Assembly (NCBI GenBank): GCA_900549915.1
Contig: URQF01000024.1
Location: forward strand, 1 to 14,976
Direction of reading: 5' to 3'
From: an uncultured Mollicutes bacterium
Lineage (GTDB): Bacteria > Bacillota_I > Bacilli_A > RFN20 > CAG-288
Length of the DNA stretch: 14,976 bases
Made by a program: the position numbers and the translations under genes. Under the pieces are notes generated by a model, which was given only the letters and a program-made list of their open reading frames with translations, was not told the DNA's origin and did no database searches. Shown piece after piece: positions 7,490-14,976 of this stretch (position 1 is the stretch's first letter; every line of letters starts with the position of its first letter).

Positions 7490-7516
7490 GGTTCCCTTGT
7501 GGAACCTTTTTGTTTT
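7490..7516 (+). terminator. Rho-independent terminator of the recombinase gene
   Basis: GGTTCC-CTTGT-GGAACC forms a perfect 6-bp stem with a 5-nt loop, directly followed by TTTTTGTTTT. It isolates the recombinase transcript from the ATPase gene beyond. Confidence 0.85.
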
Positions 7517-7582
7517 AGGATATTTTTTTAACTAAATATATTCGTTGCTAGATTCTTATCAATGGGTTATTTTCATTGCTTA

Positions 7583-7661
7583 GGTTGGAAAAATGCATGG
7601 AAACAAGATTATTTGGTTGGAAAAATGCAGATTTAAGCATAATACGGGGTGGAAAAATGCA
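7583..7661. repeat. Three 15-bp repeats with exact 32-bp period (iteron-like operator)
   Basis: GGTTGGAAAAATGCA occurs at 7583-7597 and 7615-7629, and GGGTGGAAAAATGCA (one mismatch) at 7647-7661. Starts are exactly 32 bp apart, about three helical turns, so all three lie on one face of the DNA. The 17-bp gaps between them are unrelated to each other. The third copy overlaps the likely -35 region of the ATPase promoter. This suggests an operator array bound by a regulator, perhaps by the ATPase itself. Confidence 0.75.
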
Positions 7662-7677
7662 ATTTATTTCTTATAAT
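7649..7677 (+). promoter_or_regulatory. Promoter of the DUF4143 ATPase gene
   Basis: A perfect TATAAT (7672-7677) lies 17 bp downstream of a weak -35, GTGGAA (7649-7654), which sits inside the third 15-bp repeat. Transcription would start near 7684, giving a very short leader to the ATG at 7697. The weak -35 embedded in the repeat array suggests control by a bound protein. Confidence 0.55.
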
Positions 7678-7696
7678 ACTAATTAGAGAGACAAAT

Positions 7697-9049
7697 ATGC
7701 TTTATCGAAAAATAACAAAAAACATTCAAGAATGGTATCAGAATAGTTCAACTGGTTTACTTGTTGATGGTGCAAGACAAATTGGGAAAACAACTAGCAT
7801 CCGAGATTTTTTAGTTACAAATAATATTAGCTTCATTGAATTGAACTTGTTAGAGAATAAACTGGCTCTGGAAGCTTTCAATACGGCTATCGGTGAAAAA
7901 GATCTTTTATTCCGTCTGTCATCTTTATCTAATAAGGAATTGATAGAAAATAAAACTGTAATTTTCATTGATGAGATTCAGGAAGCCGATGATGCAATCA
8001 CTCCAATCAAATTCTTAGTTCAGAACACAAAGTTCAAATTTATTTTTTCTGGTTCTTTATTGGGTGTAAAGATGCAAGACATACAATCTGTACCCGTTGG
8101 TTTTTTAACTGTATTGCAGATGTATCCAATGGATTTTGGAGAATTCTGCAAAGCGGTTGGTGTTTCTGATAAGACTTTATCTTATCTGAATGAATGCTTT
8201 GAAAACAAAAAGCCTATTGATGAAATCGTTCATAAGCAAATGCTGAATCTGTTTAAAACCTATATCATTGTAGGAGGAATGCCAAAGGCTGTCTCTGAAT
8301 TTGTTAAGAACCATGACAGGACTAAGGTAAATCGAGTGTTGGAGAATATTGATTTCGGCTACAGACAGGACATTACAAAATATCAGAAGACCAACAAATT
8401 ACTGATTCAAGATATCTATAATCTCATTCCGAGTGAACTAAATGCCCAAAACAAAAGATTCATTCTGAAAAACCTGAGTGAAAGAGCCCGATTCTATCAA
8501 TATGAGACGTCTTTCACTTGGTTGAAAAACAGCGGCGTTGGATTGTTTGTTCATAATGTCGACAATCCGGTTTATCCTTTGCTCGCTAGCAAAGAGAGAA
8601 CATTATTCAAATTGTTTTTATGCGATGTCGGTTTGCTGACTTATAAATTGTATAGTGGAAATCAGATCTCAATATTGAATGGAGATTCCGATTTGAATTA
8701 TGGTGCGGTCTATGAGGCAGTAGTCGCACAAGAGCTGAAAGCTCATGGCTTTGAATTGTTCTATAACAATGATAAGAAAAGAGGCGAGATTGACTTTCTG
8801 ATTGAAAAAGATAACAAAGTGATACCTTTAGAAGTGAAAAGCGGTAAAGACTACAAAAGACATTCTGCTTTGGCACAATTGATGGCTAATGATGCTTTCC
8901 ATTATTCTGAAGGAATTGTTCTATGCAACGGCAATGTGGAAGTGGAAGACAAAACTATCTATTTACCGATATATAGGATTGAATTCCTGCAAAACACAAA
9001 GAATGAGGGACGGAAACTTGTTCATCTGGACATTTCTAGCTTAATCTAA
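7697..9049 (+). CDS. AAA_14 / DUF4143-family ATPase with PD-(D/E)XK-like C-terminus
   Basis: A 450-residue ATPase of the AAA_14-DUF4143 type. Walker A is GARQIGKT (25-32) and Walker B is FIDEIQEAD (D92-E93). The DUF4143 part ends with GEIDFLI (D366) and LEVKSG (E379, K381), which fits a D-x12-E-x-K nuclease-like core. Family members are common in gut bacteria and archaea, often in several copies per genome; their function is not established. The start at 7697 is chosen because MLYRKI is the usual N-terminus and the TATAAT lies just upstream. A GTG at 7649 would lie within the -35/repeat region. The gene is visibly more AT-rich than the genes around it, suggesting separate acquisition. It stands alone between two terminators. 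Confidence 0.88.
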   Translation: MLYRKITKNIQEWYQNSSTGLLVDGARQIGKTTSIRDFLVTNNISFIELNLLENKLALEAFNTAIGEKDLLFRLSSLSNKELIENKTVIFIDEIQEADDAITPIKFLVQNTKFKFIFSGSLLGVKMQDIQSVPVGFLTVLQMYPMDFGEFCKAVGVSDKTLSYLNECFENKKPIDEIVHKQMLNLFKTYIIVGGMPKAVSEFVKNHDRTKVNRVLENIDFGYRQDITKYQKTNKLLIQDIYNLIPSELNAQNKRFILKNLSERARFYQYETSFTWLKNSGVGLFVHNVDNPVYPLLASKERTLFKLFLCDVGLLTYKLYSGNQISILNGDSDLNYGAVYEAVVAQELKAHGFELFYNNDKKRGEIDFLIEKDNKVIPLEVKSGKDYKRHSALAQLMANDAFHYSEGIVLCNGNVEVEDKTIYLPIYRIEFLQNTKNEGRKLVHLDISSLI

Positions 9050-9118
9050 GCAAAACAAGAAGGCTGAACAATAAGGATGATGATCATCAAGTTCAGCTAC
9101 TGAATTTGTCAAAATAGA

Positions 9119-9147
9119 AAAACGAATCCGATGGGGTTCGTTTTTTA
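9119..9147. terminator. Bidirectional terminator between converging genes
   Basis: AACGAATCC-GATG-GGGTTCGTT forms a stem with one G-T wobble, preceded by A-rich and followed by T-rich sequence (TTTTTTATT). It can end the ATPase transcript on the plus strand and the RDD-protein transcript on the minus strand. Confidence 0.8.
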
Positions 9148-9205
9148 TTCTTAATACTATCCATATTGTGATGACAGGATGGGATAGCTGATAACTTTAG
9201 GATTG

Positions 9206-10288
9206 TTATTCGTCGACCCAGATTACGTTCTGGATTTCTTTCTCGGCCTCAGGAGACATTGGGTGTTCGATGAGGACTTTCCTTTCTTTGGTCAGATAGG
9301 CGACGTAGGTCCTTGAGGCGGTATCATGAAGGCTCTGGACTCTTCTGGATGTGATACGGATGACGTAATCGATTCCCATTAAGAGGGAACCGATGATTTT
9401 GAAATACCATAGTGGAACCGCTAGGATCCTAACCCAGTAGGCGAGGAGGAAGAAATAGTGGACTGCTATCTGCCATTTCTTTGGAGCATCTCCTGTTTTG
9501 ATGTCAAGAACGGAAAGATGAAGAATCATTTTTCCTATAGTTTTTCCTTCTTTGGTACAAAGTGGAATGATAAAGAACAGAATGATTGGGAAAGCGAGTC
9601 CATAGGGTAGCATAGAGTAGTAGGTTGCTTTATCAATCTCTAGCCTTCGTTCCTGCCTATAGGGTTGACTATAGAGGTTCCTGTAGGCGATATCATAGAT
9701 TCCGGTATCCCCTTCTTTCGAAACATAGTAACGATAAAGCTGATGGATCCTGTCTTTATTGTCTTTGTCTAGTTGTTCCTGGATTTCCTTTTTTAGTACT
9801 GGATAACTGGTTTCGATTTCGATTCCGTTTGGATCTTTTTCTAGTTCATAGTAGTTATTGTGGGTTTTCTCTTTTTGCAGACCATAGATATTCTTGTTCC
9901 TTAAGCGGATTGCCTCTTCTTTTGTACTAGCTTGATTTTCTACATGGTTGTCCTGAATCAGGAAGTCTGTATAGTAATAGAAGACCTTTTGCTCTAGAGT
10001 CTTATAACCAAATAGGATATTTCCTTCGGAGTCTTGCTCTTCTTCTTTTAGATAGTCTTTCTGATAGGACAGGATTCCTTTTTCCTTATCTTGGAAGACA
10101 AGGGCAGAGTCTAAAGCAAAATCGACTCTTTCCTGGTTCTTTTCCTTTACATGGAAAGCATCATGGAAGAGATTCAGTGTGGAGTAATATCCTGCTAGGA
10201 AAAGAAGGATAAGAATGAAAGTATCGATAAGATAAGCACCGATTTGTCTCCTTGCTTTGGAAGGAAGTACCCTTTTTCGCTTTGCCAT
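9206..10288 (-). CDS. RDD-family integral membrane protein
   Basis: A 360-residue membrane protein. A basic N-terminus leads into a first helix (about 15-38) with the RDD-type Arg (R13/R14) and Asp (D22) in RRQIGAYLID. Further hydrophobic segments lie at about 232-250 and 275-315. The signature KTIGKMILHLSVLD follows the second segment, and VQSLHDTASRTYV lies near the C-terminus. Between helices 1 and 2 is an unusually long hydrophilic insert of about 190 residues, rich in Lys/Glu/Tyr and probably exposed outside the membrane. RDD proteins are mostly of unknown function; some have been linked to ion or solute exchange. A GTGAGG ribosome binding site lies upstream of the ATG. The gene is divergent from nrdD and convergent with the ATPase gene, apparently monocistronic. 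Confidence 0.8.
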   Translation of the reverse strand: MAKRKRVLPSKARRQIGAYLIDTFILILLFLAGYYSTLNLFHDAFHVKEKNQERVDFALDSALVFQDKEKGILSYQKDYLKEEEQDSEGNILFGYKTLEQKVFYYYTDFLIQDNHVENQASTKEEAIRLRNKNIYGLQKEKTHNNYYELEKDPNGIEIETSYPVLKKEIQEQLDKDNKDRIHQLYRYYVSKEGDTGIYDIAYRNLYSQPYRQERRLEIDKATYYSMLPYGLAFPIILFFIIPLCTKEGKTIGKMILHLSVLDIKTGDAPKKWQIAVHYFFLLAYWVRILAVPLWYFKIIGSLLMGIDYVIRITSRRVQSLHDTASRTYVAYLTKERKVLIEHPMSPEAEKEIQNVIWVDE

Positions 10289-10572
10289 GACTAAACCTCA
10301 CTTTATAAGGTGATATTAAGATACCATAATTCCAAGCATAAGGATTTATCTGACATGATTTCTTAATTTTTTAAATTCCTGATTTGTAAATCGAAATAAG
10401 AATAAAACGGCTACTCAAGGAGGTACATTTCCTCCATTCTCATTTCATTTTAAAATTCACATTCTTTTTCAATTGAGCAATCAGAGCAAAGTTATTGCAG
10501 TCAAAGAGGAAAAATTCTATCATGGAATAACCTCTCTGATTAAACTCAGAGACCATAGATGAGGAGCGGATT
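10289..10572. other. Divergent intergenic region between RDD gene and nrdD
   Basis: No gene is supported. Visible elements are a 12-bp dyad, GATTT-GT-AAATC (10381-10392); a hairpin GGAGG-TACATTT-CCTCC (10419-10435) that looks like a ribosome binding site but has no start codon; and the nrdD promoter and dyad described separately. No AdoCbl riboswitch or paired 16-bp NrdR boxes were recognisable by eye. Confidence 0.4.
10495..10552 (+). promoter_or_regulatory. Likely nrdD promoter with dyad at the transcription start
   Basis: TTGCAG (10495-10500), a 17-bp spacer and TATCAT (10518-10523) form a plausible promoter, with a start near 10530. Immediately downstream, TCTCTGA-TTAAAC-TCAGAGA (10533-10552) is a perfect 7-bp dyad. 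It would be either an operator over the start site or a hairpin at the very 5' end of the mRNA, just before the ribosome binding site. The -35 is weak (3 of 6), which lowers confidence. Confidence 0.45.
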
Positions 10573-12840
10573 ATGAGGATTATCAAAAAAGACACTAGCT
10601 TAGCACCATATGATTTTTCTAAGATTAAAAACGCTGTAACAAAGTCCTGTGACCGCGTTAATGTCAAATTCACCGACGAAGACTGGGAAAGCCTCCGTTC
10701 CATCGTCGAAGAAGAGAGGAAAAAATCCGAACTCGAGAACATTCCGGTTATCAAGAGGCATACCTATGTCGAACTTGCTCTTGATCAGGTAAACCCTGTT
10801 GTTGCAAAGAGCTATCGGGATTACCGGAACTATAAAACAGAATTTGTCCGTAGGATGGATGAAGCCATCAAGACGGTCGATCAGTTGAACTTCAGGGCAG
10901 ATCGCTCCAATGCGAACACGACTTCTGCACTTGTCTCAACCCGTCGTACTTTGACTTACAATGCTTTCTCAAAGCAAATCTATAGGAAGAACTTCCTTTC
11001 GGATGAAGAACGCATTGCTTACGATGAAGGCTATATCTATATCCATGATATTTCTTCTCGTTTATTGACTTATAACTGCTGTCTTTTTGACAGGGGTAAG
11101 GTTCTCAAAGGCGGTTTTGAATGGGAGAATATCGGTTACAACGAGCCGAAGGATGTCCGTTCTGCCTGCAACCTGATTTCGGATATTACAAGGAACTGTG
11201 CTTCTAGGCAGTATGGTGGATTCACTGTTCCGGAAATCGATTCGGTTTTAGCTCCTTACGCAGAGAAATCCTATCTTGGATATATTGATGAGTTCCAGAA
11301 ACTGACAGAAGAGGTCTCTGGTGTTTATGATGAAAAGAAAGCGGAAGAGTATGCGTGGAAAAAGACCAAACGGGATCTTGAACAAGGATTCCAGGGTTTT
11401 GAACATACCTTCAATACCGTTGCTTCTTCCAGAGGTGATTATCCGTTTACGACTTTTACCGGAGGATGCGATGAGACAAAATTCGGAAGCCTTGTCTGGG
11501 AAGTCGCTCTGGAAGTAAGAAGGAAAGGACAAGGACATCCAGGCCATAAGCGCCCTGCTATTTTCCCAAAGCTTGTCTTCCTTTACACCAAAAAACTCCA
11601 TGGTGAAGGTGGAAAACTGAACTGGCTGTATAAAATCGGTGTTGAGTGCTCTGGTAAGGCAAGGTATCCGGATTGGCTTAGCTTAGATAGGCCGGATGAG
11701 AAGATTGTTAAAGACTCCGTTACCGTTCACTATGAGCCAGCGATTGCTAAAGTCTTCCACAAATACCATAAATTCGGTGTTTCCCGTTGGTATCTGGATG
11801 AGCATCGCAATGTTGTCGAGAACAAGGACTGGGTCGATAGCATCGTCTCTCCGATGGGCTGCCGTGCTTATCTTAGCCCTCTCTATGAGTCTGGTAATCT
11901 TTCCCCTGTGGATGAGAATGATCGTCCTGTTTTCACTGGACGATTCAACGGAGGTGCCATCTCTCTTAACCTTCCGATGATTCTTAGAAAAGCACAGGTT
12001 GAAGGAAAAGACTTCTTTAAGGTTCTTGATTATTATTTGGATAGGATCAACCAGCTTCATATTAAGACGTATTACTATCTCTGCAAGTTGAAAGCTTCCT
12101 TTGATCCAGTTGCCTTCTGTCAAGGCGGATTCGGAAACCTTCAGCCATCGGATTCGATTGGTCCGCTTGTCCGAAAAGCAACTTTCTCTTATGGTTTCAC
12201 TGCTTTGAATGAACTTCAGGAACTTTATAACGGACATTCGCTTTATCAAGAACGGAGGAATCCGGATTGCTTTGCCTATAAAGCTTTGAAGTATATTGCT
12301 GATTATGTAGACGAAAAGAAGAAACACTTTGGAAAAGATATTCCTTATATTGCTGCTATATACGGAACCCCGGCAGAATCGCTCTGTGGAACTCAGCTGA
12401 ATCAGTTCAAGAAGAAATACGGAGTCATTAAGAATGTATCTGACCGTGCATACTTTACCAACTCTTTCCATAGGCACGTTACGGAAGATATCACTCCTTA
12501 TGAGAAGCAGGATGCTGAATTCCGTTACTTCCATCTCGCTTCTGGCGGACATATTCAGTATTGCCGCTTCACAACAGGTAGGAATCTGAAGTATATTTCT
12601 GCTACGATTGAACGGGCTAGGGAACTTGGCTACTATTTTGGTGTCAATATCGCAAAGAGCTACTGCAATAACTGCGGTGCTACGGTCGATGACAATGAAG
12701 AGGAATGCCCTGTTTGTCACTCCCACGATATTACGACAATCAATCGTGTCTGCGGATATCTTGGCTATTCTAAGGTGGCTGGTTCTACTAAGAGGAATGA
12801 TGCAAAGAGGGCTGAAATCAAGGATCGTAAGAGCAGGTAG
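10573..12840 (+). CDS. nrdD: Anaerobic ribonucleoside-triphosphate reductase (class III, NrdD)
   Basis: A 755-residue oxygen-sensitive glycyl-radical reductase that converts NTPs to dNTPs. An N-terminal ATP-cone (about 1-90) should provide allosteric control. The body includes the SPMGCRAYLSP segment with C430 as the likely thiyl-radical cysteine. Near the C-terminus a zinc site is formed by C698/C701 and C712/C715. The glycyl-radical motif RVCGYLG follows, with G728 as the probable radical residue. Length and motif order match full-length family members, with no sign of damage. GAGGAG before the ATG supports the start. nrdG follows after three bases, so the two are co-expressed. The presence of this enzyme shows that the organism makes DNA precursors under anoxia. 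Confidence 0.97.
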   Translation: MRIIKKDTSLAPYDFSKIKNAVTKSCDRVNVKFTDEDWESLRSIVEEERKKSELENIPVIKRHTYVELALDQVNPVVAKSYRDYRNYKTEFVRRMDEAIKTVDQLNFRADRSNANTTSALVSTRRTLTYNAFSKQIYRKNFLSDEERIAYDEGYIYIHDISSRLLTYNCCLFDRGKVLKGGFEWENIGYNEPKDVRSACNLISDITRNCASRQYGGFTVPEIDSVLAPYAEKSYLGYIDEFQKLTEEVSGVYDEKKAEEYAWKKTKRDLEQGFQGFEHTFNTVASSRGDYPFTTFTGGCDETKFGSLVWEVALEVRRKGQGHPGHKRPAIFPKLVFLYTKKLHGEGGKLNWLYKIGVECSGKARYPDWLSLDRPDEKIVKDSVTVHYEPAIAKVFHKYHKFGVSRWYLDEHRNVVENKDWVDSIVSPMGCRAYLSPLYESGNLSPVDENDRPVFTGRFNGGAISLNLPMILRKAQVEGKDFFKVLDYYLDRINQLHIKTYYYLCKLKASFDPVAFCQGGFGNLQPSDSIGPLVRKATFSYGFTALNELQELYNGHSLYQERRNPDCFAYKALKYIADYVDEKKKHFGKDIPYIAAIYGTPAESLCGTQLNQFKKKYGVIKNVSDRAYFTNSFHRHVTEDITPYEKQDAEFRYFHLASGGHIQYCRFTTGRNLKYISATIERARELGYYFGVNIAKSYCNNCGATVDDNEEECPVCHSHDITTINRVCGYLGYSKVAGSTKRNDAKRAEIKDRKSR

Positions 12841-12843
12841 TTT

Positions 12844-13377
12844 ATGAACATCATTAAAATCGACAAAAACAATCAGGTGAATGGAGATGGTCTTCGCTGC
12901 GTTATCTGGTGTGCAGGTTGCAATCATCATTGCAAAGGATGCCATAATCCAGAAACCTGGGATTCAAAGACCGGAAATGCTGTTACCGATCAAATCTATG
13001 ATGAACTGAAAGAACAGCTTGATCAGGATGAAATTTCTGGTGTTACTTTCACAGGCGGTGAGGCTACCTTCCCGTCTTCTAGAGAGGAAGCTACTAAGAT
13101 CAGGGCCTGGATCAAAGAGCATTATCCAAGTAAGACCATCTGGGTCTATACGGGATACCTTTACGAAGATATTAAAGATTTACCAAGGATGCAATACATC
13201 GATGTGCTTGTTGATGGACCATATATTGCAGAGAAAAATCCTGGACCTAATAAATTAAAATGGCGCGGGTCTTCCAACCAGCGTGTGATTGATGTCAAGG
13301 AAACAAGAAAGCAAAACAAAATTGTTTGGTTGATTGACTTTGACGGACGTCCGATCTTCGAAAATGATGAAAAATAG
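12844..13377 (+). CDS. nrdG: NrdD-activating radical SAM protein (NrdG)
   Basis: A 177-residue radical SAM activase that generates the glycyl radical on NrdD, using S-adenosylmethionine and a [4Fe-4S] cluster. The cluster motif CNHHCKGC (C26, C30, C33) fits CxxxCxxC. The SAM-binding FTGGE motif follows at about residue 70, and VDVLVDGPY-type sequence lies further on, as usual in the family. Two extra cysteines, C19 and C23, precede the motif. The gene starts 3 nt after the nrdD stop, with only a weak ribosome binding site in the end of nrdD, so translational coupling is likely. A terminator overlaps its stop codon. Confidence 0.95.
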   Translation: MNIIKIDKNNQVNGDGLRCVIWCAGCNHHCKGCHNPETWDSKTGNAVTDQIYDELKEQLDQDEISGVTFTGGEATFPSSREEATKIRAWIKEHYPSKTIWVYTGYLYEDIKDLPRMQYIDVLVDGPYIAEKNPGPNKLKWRGSSNQRVIDVKETRKQNKIVWLIDFDGRPIFENDEK

Positions 13378-13415
13378 AAAACGGGGTGCCTGAAAAAGAC
13401 ACCCTGTTTTCTTTT
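13377..13415. terminator. Strong bidirectional terminator after nrdG
   Basis: GAAAACGGGGTG (13377-13388) pairs with CACCCTGTTTTC (13400-13411) through 12 positions with one G-T wobble and an 11-nt loop. T-rich sequence follows on the plus strand. The A-run in the left arm serves as the T-run for minus-strand transcripts, so it can also end the converging secreted-protein gene. Confidence 0.88.
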
Positions 13416-14421
13416 AGAATACAATACCGGATTTGTCGATGGTGAGGCTATCTAGCCTGTCGGCCTGGTGGCTGAAATTAATGACCTTGTTATAGATGAC
13501 TTCATCTGCAACAGTGACCTTGACGTAGAATCCATTGCCTCTTTCGGCTGCTGCACGATAGTTGTTAATGAAGTTCGTCCTAGAATTCCGTGTTCCGAAA
13601 TGTGTGTAACTATAGGTGCCGATTTCTTTTAAATAGGATTTCTGGAAACAGGTTGGGTTATCGTCCGAGATGCACTCTTTTAAGTAGGCGTTGAATTTAT
13701 CTGCCCTTGCCCTGCGTAATCCGGCAGCGGAAGAATAGGATCCGCCAAGGTAGGAAATATATCCGCTGCTATTCGGTTCCTGAATATATCCTAATAAGGA
13801 GCTGATTGGATCTCCTTTGTATCCGACTTCTACTCTTTGGGTTTCTGTTGTGCTGCCAACGGATCCGATTGACCACTTAGCATCCTGGATTTTGATAAAC
13901 ACAGGCTTGTTATCGGTGAATTCTTCGACGTTCCTTATTACCTTTGCTTTTTCAACACGTTTACGGGAATAGTCAATCTGGATTTCTGCGGTTTTGCTGG
14001 TGTCTTCTTGGACTGCCCTATCGAAGCGAAGTGGACGACCGAATTCTTTTTTGCAAGTAAAGGAAATTGTCTGTGCCACTGTGTCCCTGGAATAGGTGAC
14101 ATAGTCTTCGACTTTTTTGGTGTTGTCGACAACTTTCCAATCGAAGGCGCTGTTTTCGTTTTGAACCCAGTCCAAAGTCGTATAAAAGGAAACTCCAGTG
14201 ATTCCAGCTGGCTGCAGAGCATAGTGAACTGTCTCTGTGAAAGTTCCATCTGCATTGCGTGAGAACTTCGGGCTGCTTAACTGGATGGATTCGTTTCCAG
14301 TCAGCTTCCTTTGGCTAGGTGTATCTTCCCAGCTTGTCTGCCTCAACCTGTTTGCACTAAGCATACCTAAGCCCATAACGGCCAAGGTACTAAGCACAAT
14401 CAACTTCTTCTGCTTTTTCAT
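13414..14421 (-). CDS. Secreted hypothetical protein
   Basis: A 335-residue protein of no family I recognise. The N-terminus MKKQKK followed by LIVLSTLAVMGLGMLSA is a typical signal peptide, with likely cleavage after LSA (about residue 23). There is no lipobox, sortase motif or later membrane segment, so release or loose wall association is expected. The mature part is soluble and polar, with two regions rich in Ser/Gly/Tyr and three cysteines (one in FTCKKEF, two flanking SDDNPT). GGGAGG lies 7-8 nt before the ATG. It follows the methyltransferase gene on the same strand after a 96-nt gap containing a dyad, so it may be separately regulated. Confidence 0.7.
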   Translation of the reverse strand: MKKQKKLIVLSTLAVMGLGMLSANRLRQTSWEDTPSQRKLTGNESIQLSSPKFSRNADGTFTETVHYALQPAGITGVSFYTTLDWVQNENSAFDWKVVDNTKKVEDYVTYSRDTVAQTISFTCKKEFGRPLRFDRAVQEDTSKTAEIQIDYSRKRVEKAKVIRNVEEFTDNKPVFIKIQDAKWSIGSVGSTTETQRVEVGYKGDPISSLLGYIQEPNSSGYISYLGGSYSSAAGLRRARADKFNAYLKECISDDNPTCFQKSYLKEIGTYSYTHFGTRNSRTNFINNYRAAAERGNGFYVKVTVADEVIYNKVINFSHQADRLDSLTIDKSGIVF

Positions 14422-14473
14422 CTTTTTCCTCCCTTTTGGATAGAAGAGGAGGAAGAGATTGCTTTCTTCTCCC

Positions 14474-14508
14474 CTCTCACTTAATATGGGGCGTGAGAGA
14501 GGTTTTTT
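14474..14508. promoter_or_regulatory. Inverted repeat in the gap before the secreted-protein gene
   Basis: CTCTCAC (14474-14480) and GTGAGAG (14493-14499) form a perfect 7-bp inverted repeat with a 12-nt loop. A run of six T at 14503-14508 follows on the plus strand only. As a terminator it would face plus-strand transcription, where no gene is present. On the minus strand, the loop contains TATTAA, a possible -10 element for the secreted-protein gene, making the repeat a candidate operator. The role is uncertain. Confidence 0.4.
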
Positions 14509-14517
14509 CCCAAAACT

Positions 14518-14976
14518 TTATAATTTTTGTCCAAGGATAAGATAAGTGTGGATAGTTTCTTCTGCTTTGAGAATCTTAAAATTGTCTTGGAACGCTGTTG
14601 ATTCTTCTTCTGCTGGTTTCAATAATCGGCTGAGATTCAGAATATGAGCGTGGTGGTGGGAAAGCTCTTCTTTGGAGCAGTCATGAAGAATTGCAAAGTA
14701 ACCGCCTTTCTTGACAGCTTGTGATAGTGCATCATCAAATGCTTTTACATCCAGGAAATGAGGATATGCATCAAAGATAACAACAAAGTCATAGTCCTTT
14801 TCTTTTTTGTCTAGGAAGTCTTCGTTGACAAAAAGAAAACGGCTATCGTTCCCGTATTTGCTGTTTGCTATTTTGATCCTCTCAGGGGCTAAGTCAATTG
14901 CTTTTACTTTCACTTGGGTCTTTTCATAAAGATAAGGAGTGATGGCACCTGTTCCACAGGCGACATCCAGTACTTT
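14518..14976 (-). CDS. Class I SAM-dependent methyltransferase (5' end beyond window)
   Basis: The C-terminal 152 residues of a methyltransferase that runs off the right edge. The motif I segment VLDVACGTGAI is encoded at the window edge (about 14944-14976). It is followed by IDLAPERI (motif II, acidic residue binding the SAM ribose) and FVVIFDAYPHF (motif IV region). These show a Rossmann-type class I fold related to small-molecule or tRNA/rRNA methylases; the substrate cannot be told. A GTG at 14911-14913 could be taken as a start, but the frame is open upstream and contains motif I, so the true start lies outside. No terminator in its own orientation is evident before the secreted-protein gene. 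Confidence 0.85.
   Translation of the reverse strand, partial: KVLDVACGTGAITPYLYEKTQVKVKAIDLAPERIKIANSKYGNDSRFLFVNEDFLDKKEKDYDFVVIFDAYPHFLDVKAFDDALSQAVKKGGYFAILHDCSKEELSHHHAHILNLSRLLKPAEEESTAFQDNFKILKAEETIHTYLILGQKL

Noticed and set aside
7583..7661. Three evenly spaced repeats as a miniature CRISPR array
   Set aside because: The repeats are 15 bp with 17-bp gaps, too short for CRISPR. There are no cas genes, and the last repeat overlaps a promoter.
10419..10435. AAGGAGG-type ribosome binding site upstream of nrdD suggesting a small leader peptide
   Set aside because: No ATG, GTG or TTG lies at suitable spacing. The motif pairs with CCTCC as a short hairpin instead.
10289..10572. AdoCbl riboswitch or NrdR box pair upstream of nrdD
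   Set aside because: I could not find the conserved cobalamin-riboswitch core or two 16-bp NrdR-like palindromes by eye.
11683..12945. Long minus-strand open frame of 420 codons
   Set aside because: It lies entirely opposite nrdD and the start of nrdG, whose motifs are intact, so it is an antisense shadow.

Overview
The window looks like a chromosomal stretch of an anaerobic, low-to-moderate GC Gram-positive bacterium (Bacillota, possibly an Erysipelotrichia-like gut or oral anaerobe). This rests on strong GGAGG ribosome binding sites, hairpin/T-run terminators, an oxygen-sensitive class III ribonucleotide reductase (nrdD-nrdG), and a small secreted protein with a Gram-positive type signal peptide. 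The taxon is an inference; no rRNA or other marker gene is present.

The left half (about 1-7516) is an accessory module. Positions 1-487 hold an imperfect direct repeat, one weak short ORF and three hairpins in tandem. A tightly overlapping operon follows: a 68-residue XRE-type helix-turn-helix regulator (488-694), a 326-residue protein carrying the SAM-binding half of an adenine-N6 methyltransferase (691-1671), and a 1348-residue protein (1674-5720). The large protein joins a GIY-YIG-like N-terminus, an SF2 helicase, a charged linker, and a methyltransferase half with the catalytic NPPY motif and a probable target-recognition region. Together these look like a restriction-modification system related in logic to single-chain type ISP enzymes. 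Here, however, the methyltransferase is divided between two polypeptides, with the nuclease/helicase lying between the halves in gene order. The regulator has no ribosome binding site, and a dyad overlaps its -10 element, as expected for an autoregulating controller gene. A large serine recombinase (5976-7436) with its own promoter and terminator follows and probably marks the module as mobile.

After the recombinase terminator, an AT-rich gene for an AAA ATPase with a DUF4143 nuclease-like C-terminus (7697-9049) is preceded by three 15-bp repeats spaced at exactly 32 bp. The last repeat overlaps the -35 region of its promoter. A bidirectional terminator separates it from a converging RDD-family membrane protein (9206-10288, minus strand).

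The right half looks like ordinary chromosome. nrdD (10573-12840) and nrdG (12844-13377) form a two-gene operon for anaerobic dNTP synthesis, with a 20-bp dyad at the likely transcription start and a bidirectional terminator at the end. On the minus strand lie an unrecognised secreted protein (13414-14421) and the C-terminal part of a class I SAM-dependent methyltransferase that runs off the right edge (14518-14976).
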